Source: Hermatobates lingyangjiaoensis (taxonomy: Eukaryota; Arthropoda; Insecta; Hemiptera; Hermatobatidae). From it: a stretch of DNA of 64,000 nt. Position numbers and translations under genes: made by a program. Under the pieces are notes generated by a model. The model searched no databases and had not been told where the DNA came from. It saw only the letters and a list, made by a program, of their open reading frames with translations. This document shows positions 49,993 to 61,900 of the stretch, piece after piece (position 1 is the stretch's first letter; each line of letters opens with the position of its first letter). The DNA lies in NCBI GenBank assembly GCA_026182355.1, contig JAPFBL010000068.1:12065001-12129000 (forward strand), in the 5' to 3' direction.

Positions 49993-50628
49993 TGTGTGGT
50001 TTATCCAAAAGTTTACGTAAACGCTACAGTCCATAGTCTTGATGGATCAATTTAATAACAGAAAAGTGGGCCTCATAGTGTACATGGATGTGGCATATTG
50101 TTTACTACCAATTATGCATGATGGGAAAGTCATTTTTTGTCAAAATAAGTTTTTAGGCAACATTTTCTTTTTATGAACTTACTAAATAAACTACTACCTC
50201 TAAGGTCTTGAAATTTTGTATTGTCACAACACAAGTAACAACCTAAAAATCCTTGGATTTTTAAAACGACTGAAAATATTTTTTTCAATAAAATATAAAA
50301 CGTAGATTTATAATTCAATATGATAGATTGTGAGAAAGATGAAAGCTATAGTGTCTGACAGATTGAAATGAAATTATGCCTACAAATAATACATTGTGTA
50401 GGAGAAGAGTTGAGGTAATTTTTTTTAAAATTGTATTAACCAATGGATCGTTATGGTACATTTTATGTTTTCAGAAAATGTTAATGGTTCTTCAATGGTT
50501 CATCAATGTTAAAAGAAGAAAGAAACATTAGAGTTAGGCAAATATCTTATAATTAAATAATAATTAAATATGGATATATTTATATGTCAAGGTCTAAACT
50601 GCAGTAAGTAATAAAAAAAAAAATTCCG
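49993..50628. other. AT-rich intergenic DNA
   Basis: Nothing recognised. Confidence 0.5.
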
Positions 50629-50701
50629 CTTTCAACCGAAACAAAGGGACCTCGTATGTATCAGTTTGACTCTGACGGAGGTCCCTTGCTTCTGTTGAAA
50701 G
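50629..50701. repeat. Diverged inverted repeat of the 22.9-kb family
   Basis: Arms 50629-50655 and 50675-50701 (ctttcaaccgaaacaaaggg versus its near complement) with a 19-base spacer. The right half keeps GACT..AGTC and GAAAG but has CTGACGG and an altered stem II, so the hammerhead-like core is broken. Confidence 0.55.
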
Positions 50702-51179
50702 ATAGTCTTTTTTCCGACTTGTTACTGTGGTTTAGACGTTGACTTTTATTTTCCGTTTTTCTTGTGAAATCTTATATATATATATAATTATACATTTATA
50801 GGTTTTGTATCTGAAGCAATATAAAGATAGATACTGACATAACTCACTTGAAATTTCTACAACCACCGTCATCAGGAGGTGTTTCGTACTGTTTCATTTT
50901 ATGTGTGTAGATACATCAGGTTAGTCAATAAGATTGATAAATCATTTAGAAAAAAATCATTTTATTTACAACAGCTTGTTTATTTATTACACAGATGTAT
51001 AAATGAGAAAATTAATCACAGTTTGCGTATAAATTTTATTTATTAATTTTGTAGATAATATTGAGTAATCAAAGAGGTTTAACATTATTCTGCTATTTAC
51101 AGTGATGTGATTTCTTTTGGTTACAAATGTATTACAGGAATTACACTTAAATACGATTTTCATTTATACGATGTTTTAC

Positions 51180-51300
51180 ACATTTTCCTTCAAAATACCA
51201 TCTGAAACGGACAAATAATATTTAATGAAGACGAAGAAACATAGAGAAATAGAAACATACACTTACAGTCTCTAATTTTTGGTTTGAACCATCTTGAAAT
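51180..51300 (-). repeat. Dispersed segment shared with the 37-kb Helitron
   Basis: On the minus strand, ggttcaaaccaaaaattaga, gactgtaagtgtatgtttct and on to ..tttgtccgtttcagatggta matches 37826-37930 on the plus strand, about 110 bases. Confidence 0.55.
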
Positions 51301-51326
51301 CGCGAACTGAGTTCAGTTGAGTTTTT

Positions 51327-51420
51327 GCCTCTGACGAAGACCGCTTGTTACGGTTGAACAATCTTAGTATTTCTTTTTCATTTCATAGTCTGGTTTGATC
51401 ATTGATTATTTCACGTGTTT
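51327..51420 (+). repeat. Solo copy of the 22.9-kb terminal repeat
   Basis: ctctgacgaagaccgcttgt then tacggttgaacaatcttag: CTGACGA and stem II are intact, but GAAA has become GAAC and stem I no longer pairs. It continues into tggtttgatcattgattatt and ttcacgtgtttatgtgaaat, as after 23122. A (TA)n run follows at 51433-51452. Confidence 0.6.
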
Positions 51421-51432
51421 ATGTGAAATGTT

Positions 51433-51452
51433 ATATATATATATATATATAT
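51433..51452. repeat. (TA)n microsatellite
   Basis: About ten uninterrupted TA units directly after the solo element at 51327-51420. Confidence 0.85.
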
Positions 51453-52360
51453 AAAACAAATTATTACCATAATTTATATTCTGTCCAGGACTGAGTGTAG
51501 GATAAATGGTACTAAGATCTCAAGACGAAGTAAAAGTCCTGGTGAGAGGCACAAAATGACTACTGGCAATCATGAGTGTAAATGTCGTAATGGCTAAGAA
51601 TTGCATAGTAATGACTAGTCATGAATACATGATAATAACACGTGACACCAAAATTTACGGGAAAGTAAAGTCATAGAATCTCTTGTATGCTACAAATATT
51701 TCCTTTAAACAGTTGCCAACGTGTTCCAATTTTTTTGTGTGATTCTATGCTTGTAACTTTTAAAATACAAATTTATCAAATTTTCTCGTAATTTCCTTAT
51801 ATATAGTATTTTTATCTTTTAAGAACTATTAATATAGAGAAATGAAATTTAACCAAATATATTTTAGTTGTGAAAATTTTGAAACGAGATCTGTTATATT
51901 CATTATTAGGACATCATTTCAAGCGTTATCACTAGAATTTTTTCGCATTGTTATAGTTCACGTGAACTTAAATTTTGACACCTTTTCTGTTATTTCTATT
52001 TTTATATTTTCTCTAATCTCGTCACTTGTTGTTTTTTTTAATTTATGAAATATTGTTTTTGAACTTCCATTTAAATCATTACTTATGAATCTAATGTTTT
52101 TTTTTTACTTTTTAAAGAACTAATGAATGTATTTATCAGTTAAATTTAGAGCACATTATATTTCAACTTTGATGATCGTTTTACAGTGGTGATTTTTTTG
52201 TGAGTTATTCATCATATACATTTAGTTATACAGAACACATATACTACTGTCTACATTATGTCTATTTGATAAGAAAGCATGAATTTACTAAACGCTGGGA
52301 ACATTATGTATTTCTCGTAATCGCTAAATTTTAAAATATTTTAAGTATTTTTATTATTTT
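51453..52360. other. AT-rich DNA downstream of the UGT gene
   Basis: Nothing recognised beyond the poly(A) signals near its right edge. Confidence 0.5.
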
Positions 52361-52426
52361 AACTTTTTATTGTTGTCTTCACTTTTTGTGAAGAAGTCTG
52401 TAAAATTAATAGTGTAACACTTGATT

Positions 52427-52432
52427 TTTATT
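52427..52432 (-). terminator. Likely polyadenylation signal of the UGT gene
   Basis: AATAAA on the minus strand, about 190 bases past the stop codon. A second AATAAA lies at 52372-52367. Either would give a 3' UTR of about 200-270 bases. The hexamer is common by chance in DNA this AT-rich, so only the position supports the call. Confidence 0.4.
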
Positions 52433-52620
52433 GGATAACAAAATCTTACTGTGAAAAATCTGTAAGATCTTCTTATATTTCAAAATTTCTAGTAATTATT
52501 TTTTAATTCCATCTGTACAAGTTCTGTTTTTTTAACTCAAGTTTAACCGTTACTTAGATTAATTAAAACTATCAGACTGTGTTACTGACAAATTAACTAG
52601 ACCGACTTCTAGTGGCACTC

Positions 52621-52921
52621 TCAGTCTCTTTTATGTACTTTGTGCAACTTGCTGAGCTTGCGAGGTCTCTTATTGGAGGATGTAAACATTGACCGGATAA
52701 TGGCAAAGATGAGATAGAAGAGAGTTAGAAGGGCCAAGACGAGGGTGAGGTAGACGTCGAGCAAGGCTGCCTGGTACCAGGCCAGTCGAGTGACGGCCGG
52801 CCTCAAGTGGGCAGCTCCTTTGTGACGGAGCACATACTCCGTCCAGAACACAGCTCGCTCCAAGGCGGTCATTTCCTTGTCAAGGTAGAGTGATCTACGC
52901 TCCATTACTCGATTCTTGTAA
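52621..52921 (-). CDS. UGT: UGT terminal exon (membrane anchor, cytosolic tail, stop)
   Basis: 301 bases: one base completing a Ser codon, 99 codons and TGA. It encodes YKNRVMERRSLYLDKEMTAL, then the conserved ..ERAVFWTEYVLRHKGAAHLR region, a 20-plus residue hydrophobic helix (VYLTLVLALLTLFYLIFAII) and a basic tail ending KVHKRD. The topology fits a type I endoplasmic-reticulum protein with a short cytosolic tail. The tail has Lys at -3 and -6, so it is not the textbook KKXX or KXKXX retrieval signal. Acceptor: ctctgtttag. This exon is clearly richer in GC than the flanking DNA. Confidence 0.94.
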
Positions 52922-55900
52922 CTAAACAGAGGGTGATTTCTTACAATTACTGACAAATTAAGTGCAATCAAGTAAGTAAATATTATTGCAATTGCATTAT
53001 AACAAATTATATGTGAATTACTCAGAATGAAACTTGATTTGACAGAACTAAGTAAACATAGATATTTGGATTAAAAACTAGCTATTAAAAGGAAGATTAA
53101 AATGTTTCATTGCCATTATACATAATTAAGGCAACAATTATATACGTACAGACACTGACTTGCACTCGTATTCACTAAAACACCTTATAGTATTTTAAAG
53201 AACCATGAAATTAAACCATGTCTGAATCATAATCATCTAACAACTCAATTCATTTCGGTCTTCTCTTAAACTGTTTCGTTCATAAATGAAATAAGTGGGC
53301 ACCATTTCACAATTGCCATACAAATCACACTTTTTAAATGTCTGAATACTATCTTTTTATAGTTTTACTTTTATAACAAAAGTAACAACATGATAGCTCT
53401 AGTATCATTTTATTATTTTAGTAAACTCTTAAGCGTAAGAGCTTTTCAGAAGCTCATTGCCTGTCAATATAATTTGTCTCAATTAACTCTAATTGTAATT
53501 ATAATTGTCCAAATAGTGGTTTATTTAAGCCAATAATCATATCTGAAACTTCATTAAAATAGGTTTGTTAAATTTGAAATATTAATTTCACTGTTTCACT
53601 TAATATCAGTATTGCAGTGGACCGACTACAGTGTGTAAATTCAGGTTTTCACTAATCATACAGCACTAAGCTAAATTCATCAAAATTAGGAGAAAATTGT
53701 AATTATATACATTTATATTTTTTCCAATTTATAATCTGTAAATCAGAGAGGTATATGAAAAATTCAGGAAGTTAGTACCTGGGTTAGGTATTAGTGTTTT
53801 TCACCTGATGAGCTAGTACCCTATCACTTCACATTAAACATATATTTGACTAACACTGTGGTGCAAAATCATAATCCTAGTAATAATAATTAATTTAGTT
53901 AAATAATGCTGGGCTAATCTAGACTAGTACGAAGCCCTAGAATTCTTCTCAGATTTTTATGTAGTTCTTTTAGAGAAAGACAGGCGAGACGGTCATGACA
54001 TCAAACACCACTCATTGCAACAGTTTTGCAATCATTTCACTACGACAGAACATTTATTTAAAAAAAAAAATGCTGTGTGAAGTGTCATTCGTCATCTATT
54101 TATTGAATTTACTGATTATTGATTGCAATGAGAAATATTATTAAGATAATTTCATATCTCTTACAGAAATAATTTAAAATGATTGAACTACAAAAATACC
54201 ATACATTCAGGGATAATAAATTAACTACCAATTAAAATAAATTAATTAAAAATAGTAGTCTTCTTATAAATATCGGAAATAGTTCTATCATTGATTTGGA
54301 CAAAGGAATATCTACCTTGAATCTGTAATGACAGTATTTATAGCTTCCTTCAAAGTGCTTTCTGTGATATTGTCGAAGTCAAGGTGGTAGCCATAGCCGA
54401 AATTAGTCATGTGTCTTACATTCTTGCACTGGTCTCCTAACACAGGAATTCCGATCATTGGTACTCCATTGTTTATTGACTCTGTCAGGCTCAAGAAACC
54501 ACCGTGTGTTATGAACAATTTCATGTTTTTATGAGCTGAAAATAATACATTTATTTTGAATCATCATTAATCATCATCACAGTGCACTATAATGTTTGCA
54601 AATGAATTGCTACATGAAATGTTATTTTATTTCTCTTAAACAAGTTAACCTTTAATATAAATACTTAATTAATTATCGTAAATATTTATAGATTAAAATA
54701 TAGAATGTATAGTTTAACAAACATAATATAGATATCGTCAACACCAAAATTATAAAAGCTACAACATCTTATCTCATGCTATTATTTTTTAATTTCCGTA
54801 ATAAGATAAATCATTTTTTGTCAGGCTAAATGCTCGTTTATTAATGACTCAAATAATTGCATAAGTAAAAAAGAATTTGGGTTTTGATAATATATATTAT
54901 AAAGAGAGACGAAACAAATAAAAGTGAAGATTGTATTCACCAGAAAGCTGAAATGGAATGTTGTCTTTGATTTTGTTGTTCAAAATAGCTCATCCCACAC
55001 TCTATATAAATATTGCAATTTAATGATTTTATAGTGGGTATATAAAATAAATATACAAATTAAACAATTAATAGCGCTATTCATTATGTTATTGTGCTTT
55101 GAGTTCTGTATAACCGTCTAATTTTCATGATTTGGTATGTTTTGAAAGGAAATATAGTCGTAACTGAATAAGTAAACAGTATTTTAGAAATCTATCCAAC
55201 TGATAAAAATCCTCCATCAACGAGAGCAATAGACTTTATTCAAGAACTTATCATTTGAATCATTCTGTTGAAAAATGTTTGTGATTTAACTGAACAAGTA
55301 TTCAAGATGGCTTGAATAGCAGAGCATTTGAAAGTGGCTCATTAAAGTAAATACCATCAAAGAATAAGTGATATTAAGATAGAAAGACTTATTTCTTGAA
55401 CTGTATAAGAAAATATCAAAAAATACACTAAATATTTTTCCCATTTTCACAACCTGAGAAGTCTTAAATTGATTCAAAACTAAACAGAGAATCGAAGTGA
55501 ACAAAAATTTATTAGAATCTTATAAAATTTGCACAAATGCTGAAGCAACATTGTTTTTAAAGTTCATTGACGATATCAGTAGGAACGTTTCATGACATTT
55601 CTGATCTTTCAAATTTAAAAATACATTAGGTTATCTTAGGGTATAATTACATTAGGTATTTCTGTTTCATAGTTTTTTTGTATAACACAAACAGTTCAAA
55701 AAGAATGCCTGAGAATATGTCGGTTGAAATAAAATATTATTCAACATTTGGATCAATTATCAGCCTTCAAACTAATAGCTCCAGGGATAGCTTAGCAGCA
55801 GCAGGCAATTGATTGCATTTATTCTTTGTCATAGTTAATTAGGATTTCTAGCATCATTGATTTTATAATGTTTCAGTAATAACAAATAATAATTTGTCAA

Positions 55901-58900
55901 GTGCAACTGATTATAGTGAGACCCCTGAGCAATAATAAAATATTAAAGATCAAATACAAATATTTTAGGTTTATTTAAAACTTCTTCATAGGTTTGCAAA
56001 ACAGAGAAAAGCAATTTTACACATATGAGAAACAAATTACTACTTCTAGTTGAATAACAACTAGACTTTTCTAGTTGAAAAACTAATTAAACATCACTAA
56101 CTAAAATTACTAACAGAAGTCAGAATTTATGAACAAAGATAAAACTGAAGTAGGAAAAAAATCATGGATTTGAACCTATTAACCTTACCGAGACTTGATT
56201 TCTTTGGTCTTATTCTATCAGACGTTTATCTTTCTTTCAAATAGTTTTATAAGTTAATACAAATTTTCAATTATATTGGGTTTATACCGAGAATGTCCTG
56301 CTGTGGAAACCAGTCACTGATGAGGACATTTGGTGGAAGGTCGGTGAATTTGTTCTCCCATTTCCATAGCACTTTTTGCTTAAGGCTAGAGAAAACATTT
56401 TTAAATACAGTTTTCAGATTGTCATTAAGAGCGTTTGATACATTCAAGTGTGAGCCCATTGTGAAATATATCACTCCATCTTTTGCGCTGTCCATGAACT
56501 TCTGCAAATCCTATAATACAGGGTATATGTTAGCAAATATATTACAGACAGAGTCTCTATGTATCCATGAAAACAGTTTATTGCCACAGTAAAATATTTA
56601 TTCATTTAATTAATAGTGGTGAAAATATATAAGACATATTGAATTAGGAGTTTTGGAAACAACTTGGGGTCTTGTCTCTTTTTTGAAATCAAGAAGCTGC
56701 CACTCAGGAAAGTACCGAGTAATTATATGCGATCACATCGATACATCCTCTAATATATTAAACGAAAGTCTTTTTATCGGGCTAAAAATTGCCGAAAAAT
56801 TATTATTTAGTTGTATTAAATTTTTGAAATTTAACGTTTTCCTTAACATACATGAGATTTTGTATAGTATCAGTCAGTGATATATTTCCTTATGAACATG
56901 CTACCTTGTCAAGCATAGAACATTTAATAACTTTTCTTAGCTGAGAGTAGAGCAGGCAGTTGTTGCTCCTTTAATCTTCAGAAAAACTTGACTTTGTAGT
57001 TTATTTAAACTAATTTCGAAATCTTTACCATTTTAAAATCCACAATTATAATGCCATTGTATTGGAGAGCTTAAGGTCAAACTCGGTACTACAATGTACT
57101 ATTGTAATAAGCACATCTGCATACTTTCGCGTTTGCACCCTTTATGATTTAGAGTATGCATTGGATCATCCACAACGAATTGCCACTAGAGGGGTCGTAG
57201 CATATTTCCCTCAAGAGGGAGTTTAGTCATCAGTTTTTGTTCTATGCTTACGTTAATTTTTCTTGCGTTAGATTATTGTAATCTACTTTATCGTGTTTGC
57301 ATTAAACCACTCTTTTGTAATTTTAATTCAATGAATTCAAAAGTATGTTATCAAAAGCTCCTTGAATATCCATGAAATGGCCAGAGTGATCCATTTAACA
57401 ATCAATGAGTTTTCTATTTTGATAAAATCAATTTTTATAGATCATTTTATTGATTTTATCTACTTCATATTATTCCTTAAGAATATATATATTTTCCAAA
57501 ACCTTCTCATTCTGACATGAGAAGAATAAAATAAATAATAATAATAAACAACTAAGAATACCATTCTTACATGTATAAGTCAGTCATATAATTTCTGATT
57601 CTTTCCATGGTATGATGGATTTGTCTTACAAAATGCTCTAATCAGTACTATACATTCGTTGAATCCTTGAACAAATTTAATATCGGTTGTAAATTTTTCG
57701 TGTTTATAAATCATAATAACTTTGGGTAATATTGAAGTGTGAGGAATGGACTCTTTCCAATTATTTTCGCTATTTTATTTCGCATTATTATTTTGTAGTT
57801 TTTTCACTATTCCATTATAATAGTTGTATCTATTATTTTAAAACATTTCAAGCTTCCAGCTGTAAACGTTTTAAATTATACAGAAAATATAGCTTTAAAT
57901 TTGATTAGTAAGAAATTCAAATTATTTCTTCTTTTTTTTTTCAATTTTTCAATGCCAACAATAAGAAAGTGTTATTTTTCAACCAATTTTTGTTTTAAAC
58001 TAATTTTAATAATCCAGCTTAAACCTATTTTTTTTACTCCTGTAAGAGATTATTTTGTAACACGAAATCTACACTTTCGTTTTTCAAAAATGTTATTCCT
58101 GCTGTAGTTATACTAATGATATTATATGTATCAGTGCTGTGATGTACAAAACTAAGCTTATTTATTGATAAGTGGATCAATCACTAACTATAATACCTCA
58201 AGGAATGAATGACTTCTTATTTTCTTATTCAGACATTTGTATTATACCTAAATGAAACATTATATATTTTTTGCCCAAGATGAATGATATTAAGTTACTT
58301 ATAGTAAAGTTGAGTGTAGGTCACTCCACTCGATTTTATACATTTTAGAAGTTATTATTTACAATGAGATGTTTTCATTTTTTCCCAGTTTTGTAACTAC
58401 GCTTTTGTTTTTCATCTAAAATTACACTAATGTAGGCTACTCCATAATTTGATTGGAAAGAGGAAGAAACACTAAGTTTCCACTAACAAAAAAGATTTTA
58501 TCTAAAGTCTGTGTATTTCAAGCACTGAGTGTTCATAGTGAGTGTGACAAGTGCCTCAGTAAGGTGATATTGACTGTTTAAGGAGTCAAAGGACTTAATG
58601 TTTCTTTTCTTTCCAGTCGTGAGTAAACACCAAACAATACTGATGACATAGTTGGTGAGTTAATAAAATTTTTTTTTTCAAAATTGCTGATAAATTAATG
58701 ATGTAAATGAATTAAATTAATTTATATATTTAGATAATTGAGTAAAAGAAATTACTCAACTAATTACATGACCTAGAATGAAATGTAGTTCATAAAATAA
58801 TTTAGTATGCTGATATAATATAAAAATATAATGTTTTCAGTGAAATTTTAAATACTATGATTATCTACGTAATACCTACATAATAAATTTTCAATATATT

Positions 58901-61900
58901 GAAAATTAATTTACAATATTACTGATCAGATGACTCTAGTCTTAATTTTTAGTCATCGTGATTTATTTAACTTTTTTACAAGGCTGTTACAATAATTACT
59001 TTTTCATTGAAATTAGTAAAATAGAGATAAGTGCATTAAAAAAAATGTGGAGTGGCCTACACTCAACGTTATTATAAGTAAACTTAATATCAAACTTCTT
59101 GGGTATATAATATATAATGTATCATTTAAGCATAATATAATCGTCTAAATGGGAGAAGTTTATTCGTCTTTCATTCCTGAGGTAGTACAGATAGTGATTG
59201 ATCCACTTGTCAATAGATAACTTTTTTGTATGTCACAGAAATAGTGAATATACAATCATTAGTATAAATACAGCAGTAATAACATTATGAAAAACAAAAA
59301 GTGAAAATTTGCTTATTCGAAATAATTTCCTACAAGAGAGCATGGCTTTTGCTTCAATAGCCCGTGGATCTCTTACATAGATTATCTGACCTCCTTCTAC
59401 ATTTAATAATTAAAACAAATTTTCCCATTAGAACTAGAAAATATGTTTAGTATTTTAAAAACAGTATCAAGTTTTTGTCTGAAATGTCAAAAACATGTAA
59501 GAAATAATGTCGTTTTCAGATAATTTTTAATTTAATATGTAGAATAATTTCTTTCATTTATTATTTTTAAAAGAATTTTTTTTAATTCTGGTAATGAGTA
59601 ATGTTCTACATTTTTGTTCTTTCATCAAATTATTATACTGGGAATTTCATAGCATACTAGAGTTTTTTAAAAACTCACTTTTCTGTCCCTTGGTCAAAAA
59701 TCATAAAAAACCAATTTACTCTGAGGGGATGTTATTTTTTACCATGTGCTCTACTCTGTTATAAGTTTGCTATAAATGTATATTGAGGATAAATATATTG
59801 GAAACTAGCCACTTTTGCATTCTTAAATCAAGTTCAAAGCCGACTTTTCTGCATAATTTTAAATTGAAAAGCTGGAACCTTGAAATTTATAAAAATAATG
59901 ATATGAACTATTAGACTAGAATAGGGAAAGAATTGGAAATTAGACAAAAACATAGAAACCCTTAAATAATACGTAAATGTTCATTCAATATTACCCAATA
60001 ATATTGTTATTCATAAAGTAAAAAAATAGCATCTGATATTAACCTTTGTAGAATGTTTCAACAGATAGATTGATTAGAAAAGTTTGTTAGACAAACCCAT
60101 CATACTATAAAAAGGATCACAGATTATATGTTTCATATGATTTGTTGTTGTTGACTTTTTACATATAAAAATTTTATTCTTCTTATATCACATATAAGTC
60201 GTTAAATCGTTTAAAAATTTTCACTATACCTCTAAACATTATATTATATCGGTGAATTCACTGAAAACATTCAAAGTCAATGTAAACATTGTAAAAAAAT
60301 ATAAAAAATTCGACAAGTATAGCAGGTGATCCCTTAGTTTAGGATAAAAAAACAGTTTTTACAGCTTTATTGCTCTTTGCCGTAATTGAAATCTCATGAA
60401 TTTTTTTTTATAGATTGTTAATTTTGTGTTCCATTTTTGGACACATTTTCATGATTTTTTGATGAGCCGTTTAGCGTCACAAAAACATTTTCTGAAAACA
60501 AAAATCGTACTTTAACACCGCTTTGGCGAATGTAATTTAAAAAAAAAAATCTTAGCTCATTTTCCATATAATGATTTATTTTTAGGCATAGTTTCATTTT
60601 GATCCATCTAACAGTATGGCTTGTATGGCTCTCACAAGGTTTGAGGTTGAATTATAAGTCAACATTTTTACATTTTATTGAATAAAAAATATTTCCCTTT
60701 GTTTTAAAATTGTGAGTATATTTTTCGTTATTCTATTTGTAATCGCAAAGCTAATACCCAAATTTCAAAACTCTAGAGTTAGCAGTTTAGGAGAAAAAAA
60801 TGTTTTCTAAAAACCGGTTTTTGGCAAAAAAAAAGTGACTTTCCCGTCATGAATAATTCTTCCCAAACAATGGGGATCATCTGGACCGTAGCGTAGTAAC
60901 AAGCAATGATAACACCCACCCATACATAGACAGAAATCATCGCAAAAACATCATAAAACGACTTCTTGGACCTCAAAACAAGTAATTCCATCAAAATCTG
61001 GAGATCGTTTTTTTTCACGATCACGATGCTTTACTATAGTAAAGTAAAAAACATTCAATTAAATAGCTAGTCAACTATTATTATGGACCTACCTGAAAAG
61101 TGAATTACTAAATCCCTTTAATATATGTATTATTTCCATTTTTTGTCTCTTATTATCAAATTATTTTTTTAAAAAGTTTATTTAATAATAATATCGATAA
61201 TATAGAATTATTTTTTGTTGAAAACAACTCACCAAATTTATAGGTCTGATTATTTCATATTTAGTATTATTTCATATTTAGTATATTTAGGTCATGATAA
61301 TTTCCTGTCAATTGTAAACACTGGCTTAATTAGCACCAAATGACTCTTGTATTTTGTCATCATGGCGTCATTCGATTGCCATAAGCGTTGGTTTTTTAAT
61401 CAAAGTTTAGAAAAAAAATGTACAAACATATCAGTGTACAACTTATTTTATTAATTAGTTAACTAACGGATACAACGTGTGAAATTATTTTTCTGATTAT
61501 ATAACTGTTTGAAAAGATGGAAGGAAAAATCTCTGCACATCAAAAAGAAAGTTAGTATACAATTTAAGATGATCTATTTTTATACTACATTGTGTGTAAA
61601 TATAACTATTAAATGATGAAAAAGAAAGGTAGATTGAGAAATGATATACATTATAGTAATGAAAAAGCATGAAAGTCATTTTTACTAATTAGCATAGATA
61701 TCGTATAATTATTAATTAAATGACGCCACTAAAACTATCAAATCTTTTAAAACTAACTCATTTAAGTTAATATACAATTATAGTGTAATTTAAAAAAATG
61801 TTATTTCCACAAAATTATAATGTAATATACCTCCATTTCATTATTTAGAAATAATTGCTCTTCTATATATTAATAACAATAGATGCAATTCAAAAACAAT

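Noticed and set aside
56293..56592. 99-codon plus-strand frame
   Set aside because: It is the antisense shadow of the UGT exon at 56510-56288.
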